DNA from: Rehmannia glutinosa
Taxonomy: Eukaryota > Streptophyta > Magnoliopsida > Lamiales > Orobanchaceae
DNA length: 64,000 nt
NCBI GenBank assembly: GCA_016081115.2
Contig: CM071930.1
Location: 37,299,335 to 37,363,334, forward strand
Reading direction: 5' to 3'
Part shown: positions 57,763 through 64,000 of the stretch, one piece after another
How the letters are laid out: every line of letters starts with the position of its first letter
How positions within the stretch are numbered: position 1 is the stretch's first letter
Made by a program: the position numbers and the translations under genes
Notes under the pieces: generated by a model
The model's input: only the letters and a program-made list of their open reading frames with translations
Databases searched by the model: none
What the model was told of the DNA's origin: nothing

Positions 57763-58610
57763 ACAAAAGACAAAGAAAGCGGAAAAAAGACAAGAAGAAG
57801 ACAAAAAGAACAAACACTGAGAAACAAAAAAGAAACAGAGAAATAAATGGAAGAAAGAAGGTCAACGACACAATCACAGAGAAACAAACACTGATAAATA
57901 GATATAAGATTAGTATTAAAGCATTAATGGCTATTAAATTCTATAAGCAAAAGCACATGAAACAGTCACCAACCAAAGCCCCAAGAACAAAGAGAAATTT
58001 GAAAAGGAAGAAGAAGGAACGTTGCCCTCAAAAGAGGATGCACAACTCCCAAGAGAGAAAAAACTCCCACGAGAGAGAAAAAATTGTTTCACTTTCCCAA
58101 GATTCCCACTAGTGACCCTAACCACTGACATGAATTAGTTAATCATTAGACATTTTTATCTTTATTTTTGACAGACGTCACAGGAAGGACTTTGATCACC
58201 CTCATCAGTCATATTAAAATATTTTTAATAGCATTCAAACTTCATCATAAAAAGATTAGCAACAACTTTGCAGGTCTCATGTTTAAAAATCTCCCAAGAC
58301 ATAATAATGGAAATATAGTTGTATAATATATACACAATCAAGCGCATAATAACATTGTACGACACCTATTCATGGAACGAAAATGAAATTCCAACAACAC
58401 AGAAGAAAGGACATGAAAATAAGCAGAATTAACATGAAGCTGAATATTAATGGCAAGTTACAATGAACTACTTTGACGATCAGCATTCTAATTTTATTTT
58501 TTTTTAAATAAAAAAACAAAACACTCACTGCATTAAGAGAGTGATAAAATACATTGATAACTAAAGCATCTTCTATTGCATCTACATTCCATGAGCAAGC
58601 CAACACAATT
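57763..58610. other. A-rich then AT-rich non-coding DNA
   Basis: 57763-58120 is A/G-rich low-complexity sequence, possibly the 5' UTR of the minus-strand LINE. The rest is AT-rich intergenic sequence. No gene seen. Confidence 0.5.
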
Positions 58611-58778
58611 TCATTTTTTCTGCATTACACAATGAACCTGCTGAGCACAGTAAAATTGACCTTTGCATTTCTCAGTAGGCGAACCTAAAGTCCCACATTC
58701 CAACTCGGTGCAGCTATTGGACGTACAATAATAGCAACAGAAACAGATTCCATTATAGTAATGTTGTTCTGCAACCCT
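58611..58778 (-). other. Small cysteine-rich reading frame of unknown status
   Basis: On the minus strand the frame from 58778 to the stop at 58611-58613 has 9 Cys in its last 46 residues (GICFCCYYCTSNSC, ELECG, KCKGQFYC, VHC). A plausible splice acceptor (ttttcttgcag) lies at about 58800, but a TAA at 58779-58781 separates it from this frame. It could be a terminal exon of an unknown small Cys-rich protein, or 3' UTR of the Mpv17-like gene read by chance. I do not recognise a family. Confidence 0.3.
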
Positions 58779-58781
58779 TTA

Positions 58782-59139
58782 TTTTCTCAGTTCACCATAA
58801 CTGCAAGAAAATAAAATTATTACATAAATGAAGTGTTACATAATTTAATATTGATGCCATGTTTGATCTTGATGCCACTATCGATTTCCACCATATTTTG
58901 AAAAAAAAAAAAAAAACTTTTTTCTTTATTCTTTTGTATTAGTAGTACTTCTTTTGTTAAAAATTAACAGACGCAATACAAATATATCAGAAATAATTTG
59001 ATTTGCACAATCTATCTTTCCTTCAAAATCACACATCAACCAGTATCAATACCATAGTAACTGTTTTAGTTACTCCAATTCTATGACAAGTGGTCAGACA
59101 AGGTAAATATTTATCTATATATTGAAGAAAATAAATTAC
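58782..59139. other. Non-coding DNA 3' of the Mpv17-like gene
   Basis: AT-rich with an A17-type homopolymer near 58900. Presumed 3' UTR or downstream sequence of the minus-strand gene whose stop is at 59140-59142. Confidence 0.5.
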
Positions 59140-59763
59140 CTATTTGGTAAGAATTTCTTTGTGAGCTTTATATGAAAGAATTACATTCCATATTAAGGCA
59201 ATAAAGTTTGCTGCAAGGACCTGTAAAAATGAGAGGCAGGAAAGATACGTGTCAATTTGCCACCCAACAGTATAACTCAAGAAAAAAAATTACAAAAACA
59301 AAGGAGTCAACATTTTCCTGCATTTGACACAGGATACACAGTTTTCTTAATATTATGTTTTTTGGTTAAATTATTGTACTTTCTACTATATGAGAAAAAG
59401 CAAAAACTTATTCTCCTCTCGGTAAAACCATAAAACCACAACTTCATGATTGATTATAGCCATCAACGAACCAAACCTGAAATTGCTGTGGCACAAAACG
59501 GAAGTTGAGGAATTGAAAAGGTATCCACAGTTGCCAATTTGCGAGAACCGAGGAGAACCACTCCTACAAAATAAAAGATTATGAATATAGACAATCAAGT
59601 TTTTCATACAGGCAACCTTCCGAAGGTTAACCAGACACATTGGACAAAATGAATTAATGTTTGATAGTACCTGTCGTAGCTTTGGGATCACATCTGATGG
59701 CCTTCCCTCAAGAGTCACCAATGTAGATAGAAAAATCCCAATAAAAGTGGGAGCAAAAAGAAA
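59140..59763 (-). CDS. Mpv17/PMP22-family membrane protein, last three exons
   Basis: Three phase-0 minus-strand exons with GT-AG borders: 59763-59671 (31 codons: FLFAPTFIGIFLSTL, EGRPSDVIPKLRQ), 59563-59477 (29 codons: EWFSSVLANWQLWIPFQFL, NFRFVPQQFQ) and 59220-59140 (26 codons plus TAG: VLAANFIALIWNVILSYKAH, KEILTK). The NWQLWIPFQFLNFRFVP block and the final membrane helix ending in SYKAHKE are diagnostic of Mpv17/PMP22 proteins of peroxisomes, mitochondria or chloroplasts. The N-terminal exons are not found within the window, and a retroelement sits in the preceding intron. The gene may continue past the right edge or be truncated. No lesion is seen in these exons. Confidence 0.87.
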
Positions 59764-59829
59764 CTGCATTATGAAAGGTTCTCAGTCAATAAAAGTAATT
59801 TGGAGGTCAACTAAGATATCGAGACAACA

Positions 59830-60080
59830 TGTTACGAACCGATTTGCACAATTTTTATTTAATTGATGTAATAGGGTTTAACTAGGGTTATGTTTAGGGT
59901 TATGTTGCTATTTAAGTATTATTATTCCATATAGGACACTTTGGAATTAATAGTTTTTGTCGGCTTTAAGCTGGGCGGGAGATTTCCCGAGGACAACTTC
60001 ATGTTCTTGTTGTTTTTTTTCTGAATTAATAATATTAATTATTGATCTTCTTCCGATTCACTTTACCCTCGACTCTATCA
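59830..60080 (+). repeat. LTR1 of element D
   Basis: 251 bp, TGTTACGAACCG...CTCTATCA. It contains atatggacac-like ataggacactttggaatta shared with LTR2. There is no clear TATA box. Confidence 0.8.
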
Positions 60081-60121
60081 AATGATCCGACCTGCAGGAT
60101 TCCAATTCATTCCCGTCACAC

Positions 60122-61122
60122 GTATGGATTCACGCGTCGACACGATAGAGAAGGGTGTTGAGAAGTTGCGGGCGGAGATCGCCAAAATCCATTTGAAATT
60201 TTCAAAACTGGATTGAATTGAGGAATTATTGGAAACTTTGTTTCGAGAAGGATCGCCCAGCGTTGGCAGTGCGGATTTAGCGTCCTCACTTCCTGCAAAT
60301 CACCTGATTTTGTGCGACAAAATTTGGGAACTCGACGGCAACGATAAATCAGCTCCCTCTCCTCCGGCTACCGGTGCGCAACCGGTTGCGCAGCCAGGCA
60401 AGGGCACGTTTTTTTCAGCCCGACATATGGATTTTTCCATTGTTTATGATGATGACCCCGTTACATGGCTGTCTCACTCTCGCATTTATCATACATTCAA
60501 AACCGATAACTCCATGGAAGATGCCTTATCTAGTCGATCGGAGGATAACAACAAGTTGTTCGCTATTATCATGTCTTGTTGGATGGAGCGGCACAAGTTG
60601 CAAAAGGAGGTGCGCACTTACAGTAAAATGCAGAAATATCCGAGATTTAGAAGCAGGCAATGGGACTCGAGGCTCGTATGTGTTAATCAATGGTGTTCTT
60701 TTTTATAAAGTCGTACAGTTTTGTCGTATAATCGGGAACTCAACGACGACAACGAATTGGCTTTCTCTCATCCGGCGGTTGTGCAGCCAAACGAGGCCAC
60801 GTTTTTTGCGGCTTTGGATTTTGTCATTGTTCATGGTGTTGAACCCGTTACATGGCTATCTCTCTCTCGCGCCTTTATCATTCATTCAAGGCCAATAAAT
60901 CCGTGGTGGATGCCTTATTTAGTAGATCGGAGGATGACAACAAGTTGTCCGCTATTTTCGTATCTTGTTGGATTGATTGGCAAAAGTTGCATAAGGAAGT
61001 GCGCACTAACAGTAAAGGGATCCGAAATTTAGAAGCGGATGATAGGACTCGAGGCCCGTATGCGTTAATCAATTGTGTTCTTTTTAATAAAGGTCGTATA
61101 GTTTTGCCGTATAATCAGGAAC
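60122..61122 (+). pseudogene. gag/pol scraps of element D with a tandem duplication
   Basis: The start (MDSRVDTIEKGVEKLRAEI at 60122) resembles gypsy gag N-termini. It is followed by two copies, about 400 bp each, of a segment (60314-60723 and 60724-61106) whose peptides (DALSSRSEDNNKLFAIIMSC, GVLFYKV and DALFSRSEDDNKLSAIFVSC, CVLFNKGRIVLPYN) match the RNase H-integrase linker of Ty3/gypsy pol. The two copies are in different frames and neither is functional. Confidence 0.7.
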
Positions 61123-61260
61123 TCCGGCGGGGTGGTGATTAGGTGTCGCGGGTGTTGATCAAGTGGAAGAGACGTGACGCGGATGAGGGGACTTAGTTGG
61201 ATGTTGCCAACGTCCGTTCTTCAGCCTTGAGGACAAGGCTGTTTTGAACGGCGGAGGAAT

Positions 61261-61549
61261 TGCTACGAACCAATCTGCATAATTTTAGTTTAATTGATGT
61301 AGTAAGGTTTAATTAAGCTTATTTAAGTAATTAGTGGGTTCTAGGCTTGTAGGGTTATGTTTAGGGTTATATTTCTATTTATGTAAGTATAATTATTTCG
61401 TATAGGACACTTTGGAATTAATTGTTTTTGTCGGCTTTAAGAAGGACGAGAGATTTCTCGAGGAGAACTTCATGTTCTTGTTCATTTTTCTGCATTAATA
61501 ATATTAATAATTGCTTTCCTTCCAATTCACTTTACCCTTGACTCTATCA
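61261..61549 (+). repeat. LTR2 of element D
   Basis: 289 bp, TGCTACGAACCAA...CTCTATCA. It is 38 bp longer than LTR1 through an insert near 61322-61350. The next bases (aattggtgatcgggtg) match the internal 3' region at 61131, not the region after LTR1. Confidence 0.8.
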
Positions 61550-61598
61550 AATTGGTGATCGGGTGTCACGGGTGTTGATTAAGTAAAAGGGACGTATG

Positions 61599-62057
61599 TA
61601 TGTTCAATTAACCGATCTTTTTTCGGTTAACCGTTAACCGAATCAATTCAGTCGATCAGTCGGTAACTGAATTTTTCCAGTTCGGTGAATGGTTAAAGGT
61701 TTTAAAAAATTTCGATTAACATTTAATTCGGTTCGAAAATTCGAAATTAACCAAATTAACCGAAATGTTATATTAATCATAAATTTTATATATAATTATA
61801 TTTATATCATATTTTTTTATATATGTATATCTATTTATTTATATCATATATTATATATAAAACATAAATTTTTTATTTTTAAGAAATTTTGGTTAGTTCA
61901 GTTAACCGACCGAATTAACCGAAATATTATTCGATTCGGTTAATTCGGTAAATATAAATTCGGTTCAGTTAATGGTTTTACCAATTAGCAAATTCGATTA
62001 ATTCGGTTTTCGATATTTCGGTTAGCAGTTAACCGAATCAACCAAATGAACACCCTA
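61599..62057. mobile_element. hAT-like MITE with AACCGAA/TTCGGTT repeats
   Basis: Ends TATGTTCAATTAACCG and AATGAACACCCTA, flanked by gacgtatg (61591-61598) and gacataag (62058-62065), 6 of 8 identical. Mirrored clusters of TTCGGTT and AACCGAA lie at both sides of an AT-rich core. Same family type as 25341-26311. It sits in the second internal segment of element D. Confidence 0.65.
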
Positions 62058-62153
62058 GACATAAGGCAGAGGAGGCGCCTTGGATAGACGCTTCTGACTT
62101 TCCTTCCTCAGTTTTAGCCTTGAGGACAAGGCTACTTCAAAGGGGTGGAGAGT

Positions 62154-62173
62154 TGTTACAAATCGATTTGCAT
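62154..62173 (+). repeat. Truncated third LTR start of element D
   Basis: TGTTACAAATCGATTTGCA matches the first 20 bp of LTR1, preceded by the CCTTGAGGACAAGGCT block, then diverges. Confidence 0.6.
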
Positions 62174-62222
62174 GGGTTTCTCGGCGACGAGACATGGCGA
62201 TGTTTTGTTTTATGGCAAAAAC

Positions 62223-62387
62223 TTGTATGAGACGGTCTAATGGGCATTATCCATTAGACGAATCCTATATGTAAATAAAATTTGAACCAAACCCAAACCC
62301 ATGAAAAAACTCATGTTTTTTGTGCATTGTAGGATCCGTCTCACGAACTGAAGTCCATAAGACGGTCTCACATAAGACCTTCTCTTT
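62223..62387. mobile_element. MITE with GAGACGGTCT terminal inverted repeats
   Basis: About 165 bp. The left end (ttgtatgagacggtctaatgg) and the reverse complement of the right end (ttatgtgagaccgtcttatgg) agree over about 20 bp. The interior is AT-rich with no ORF. This type of 'GAGACGGTCTCAC' repeat is, from memory, common in Lamiales genomes. Confidence 0.7.
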
Positions 62388-62668
62388 TTTAATTAGCGTT
62401 ATTTTAATTAATTGTTATTTTATTAGTCGCTAATAAACCTGTTACTTTTTCCATGTCAGCATTAGTCAAAGATGACTTTCACAGATTATTCCCTTGGCTA
62501 CTATATTAACAAAATGCTTTAGTTTCTGTACATAAGTTTTCTCATTTTTCACAAATGAATAAAGTGATATTTTCTCTCTCTATGATTGTCATCTCTCTCT
62601 CTCACTTCTATACCAAGTTCTAATATGGTATCCAGAGCAAATCAGGTTTTCTAAGCTGTGCAATCACA

Positions 62669-63649
62669 ATGGTGCGGAATCAAAATCGTTTTGCGGCTGT
62701 TGCAGCTGGTATCCAACAAACTGGAAATCAACAGGTTATCACCATGGATGATAGCTCAAGTCCTTTCTTCCTTCAAAGTGGTAATCATCCAGGTTTAACA
62801 TTGGTCTCTTCTCCTTTAAATAGTTTTAATTACAACACCTGGAGCCGTGCGATGCTCACAGCACTCACTGCCAAAAATAAGATCTGCTTCATTGACGGTT
62901 CGTTACCAAAACCTGAAAATGACGATCTGTTAATTGGAGCATGGAAACGTTGTAATAGCATGGTAATTTCATGGTTATTGAATGTTGTGGAACGAGAAAT
63001 TGCAAATAGTTTGGTTTATTATGATACAGCGGTTGAAATTTGGGGCGATCTTCATGATCGTTTTTCGCAAGGCAATGGTCCACGGATTTATCAAATTAAG
63101 CAACAGATGATGGTGTTGCAGCAAGGTTCACTGAGTGTTAATACATACTATACAAAATTGAAGACATTGTGAGATGAATTGAGAGGATTTCAGCCATTAC
63201 CTATCTGTAATTGTGGTGGATTGAAAGCTTGGAATGATTATCACCAATTTGAATATACATTGCAGTTTCTCATGGGCCTGAATGACTCGTACTCTCAAAT
63301 ACGCGCTCAAATTTTGCTTATGGATCCTATGCCTCCTATATCTAAGGTTTTCTCACTTGTGGTTCAGAAAGAAAGGCAACGCATGATTCATCGGGGCATT
63401 TCGGTTTGTAGTGATGGCAAAAATTCCAATGATACTGTTGACTCTGTTTCTGCAGCAATTAAGATGAATAATGGACGCAAGGAAAGAGATAAACCTTTTT
63501 GCACACACTGTCAGCGTGATAACCACACAATAGAAACCTGTTATAAGCTTCATGGTTTTCCACCGGGTTATAATAAAGGCAGAAATGGAAATCAGAAACG
63601 TTATATACGCGGTCAGGTGAAATCAAAATTCTGGTGTGATTGGTACTGA
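62669..63649 (+). pseudogene. gag of element E with a premature TGA
   Basis: ATG 62669. The frame carries FFLQSGNHPGLTLVSSPLN, FNYNTWSRAMLTALTAKNK and FIDGSLPKP (Retrotran_gag/UBN2-type N-terminus), stops at TGA 63170-63172 where the family has Trp (LWDEL), and continues in frame from 63173 to a CCHC knuckle CTHCQRDNHTIETC (63500-63541) followed by YKLHGFPPGY. An extra A near 63630 shifts it, giving the stop at 63647-63649. Confidence 0.9.
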
Positions 63650-64000
63650 TAATTCACAGAGGGTTGTTACTGGAGGATCACAAAATACTTTGGTTGATAA
63701 GTTGACTAATAATCAGTGTCAACAACTGATTGCATTACTTAGCTCCCAGCTGCATACTAACTCCACATCTGAAGTCGGCCAACCCACAGCTTCTGTGTCT
63801 TCTTTCAGTGGTATTGACACTAAATCTTTCTGTCTTTCCGCAGTTGCATCTCATCCTATTTCTAAAAGTTCATGGATTATCGATACCGGTGCTACGCATC
63901 ATGTTTGCTGTACCTTATCACTATTTCAATCCTATCATCCTATCTCCACAGCTCATATTTCTCTGCCTACTGGTCATTCTCTAAATGTTCACCATATAGG
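63632..64000 (+). pseudogene. pol start of element E (protease), cut by window edge
   Basis: In the frame after the shift: a Ser/Thr-rich linker, then the active site D-T-G at 63882-63890 in WIIDTGATHHVC, and the downstream ISLPTGHSLNVHHIG. This is the standard copia protease with DTG. The frame is open to base 64000. Confidence 0.85.

Larger units (their letters stand above)
59830..62173 (+). mobile_element. Rearranged small Ty3/gypsy element D (LTR-int-LTR-int-LTR)
   Basis: LTR1 59830-60080, internal 60081-61260, LTR2 61261-61549, a second internal 3' segment 61550-62153 (interrupted by a MITE) and the start of a third LTR at 62154. The internal 3' end is marked twice by CCTTGAGGACAAGGCT before the LTR (61223 and 62117), a feature common before gypsy 3' LTRs. 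RT and most of integrase are absent. It lies in an intron of the Mpv17-like gene, in antisense orientation to the gene. Confidence 0.75.
62413..64000 (+). mobile_element. Ale/Retrofit-type copia element E, 5' part (runs off window)
   Basis: Probable short LTR from about 62413 or 62440 to about 62620 (start uncertain), a PBS-like TGGTATCCAGAGC at 62626-62638 (one extra C versus the usual site), gag from 62669 and the protease start near 63880. Gag type and short leader point to the Ale/Retrofit lineage. The 3' part lies outside the window. Confidence 0.75.

Noticed and set aside
57714..58112. Lys/Arg-rich plus-strand reading frame of 132 codons
   Set aside because: It starts inside a MITE and runs through A/G-rich low-complexity DNA. 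It shows no domain or homologous pattern.
1..64000. A coherent undescribed gene system (defence, metabolic cluster or viral module)
   Set aside because: Every sizeable coding stretch is explained by known TE domains or by the two host-gene remnants. Adjacent pieces belong to separate insertions with their own duplications.

Overview
This is a plant nuclear window, almost certainly from a eudicot, made nearly entirely of nested transposable elements. The evidence is Ty1/copia and Ty3/gypsy LTR retrotransposons primed by initiator-Met tRNA, plant L1-type LINEs, a RepHel Helitron with spliceosomal introns, hAT-like MITEs, a tRNA-derived SINE, and two plant-type nuclear gene remnants (BolA1-like and Mpv17/PMP22-like). 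A MITE with 'GAGACGGTCT' ends at 62.2 kb resembles one I associate with Lamiales. That placement is a hint only. I see no bacterial, organellar or cellular operon-like content and no convincing new defence or metabolic system.

Block 1 (1-24551): a Sirevirus-type copia element (A, minus strand, left end outside the window) carries an extra env-like ORF after pol. A second copy of the same family (B, plus strand, 2792-16627) is inserted in that ORF. B has complete LTRs, a 5-bp GATTG target-site duplication (TSD), PBS and PPT. Taking B out with one TSD copy leaves A's env-like frame continuous. B is heavily frameshifted and has lost part of its integrase.

Block 2 (24552-29870): a Ty3/gypsy integrase scrap; a 971-bp hAT-like MITE containing a SINE with an 18-bp TSD; a second MITE with an 8-bp TSD; a BolA1-like gene with a one-base frameshift; AT-rich intergenic DNA.

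Block 3 (29873-55137): a degenerate autonomous Helitron (HUH Rep plus PIF1-type helicase; 3' hairpin and CTAG end at 55137) serves as a landing pad. Into it went a copia 3' end (29873-31568), a solo LTR of the same copia family (32616-34061, TSD TTTTT), an 18.4-kb Tekay-like chromovirus (34177-52538, TSD AAAAC) and a 5'-truncated LINE (54405-55092, TSD GAGATAAT). The chromovirus contains a full-length copia element of that same family in its 3' LTR (42185-50632, TSD TTGAC) and a hAT MITE in its 5' LTR (34746-35106, TSD CAAAATAA). Helitron reading frames rejoin exactly across both LTR-type insertions.

Block 4 (55138-64000): a minus-strand LINE (ORF1 and the start of ORF2), a second hAT MITE of the CTAGGCG family, the last three exons of a minus-strand Mpv17/PMP22-family gene, a small rearranged Ty3/gypsy element in the intron upstream of those exons (LTR-internal-LTR-internal-LTR), two further MITEs, and the 5' half of an Ale/Retrofit-type copia element running off the right edge.

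No element here looks autonomous. The chromovirus has lost catalytic residues in protease, RT and integrase, and its in-frame stops fit C-to-T or G-to-A decay. The A/B Sireviruses instead show many CAG/CTG-to-CG changes with single-base losses, which could be mutational or a sequencing artefact at methylated sites.
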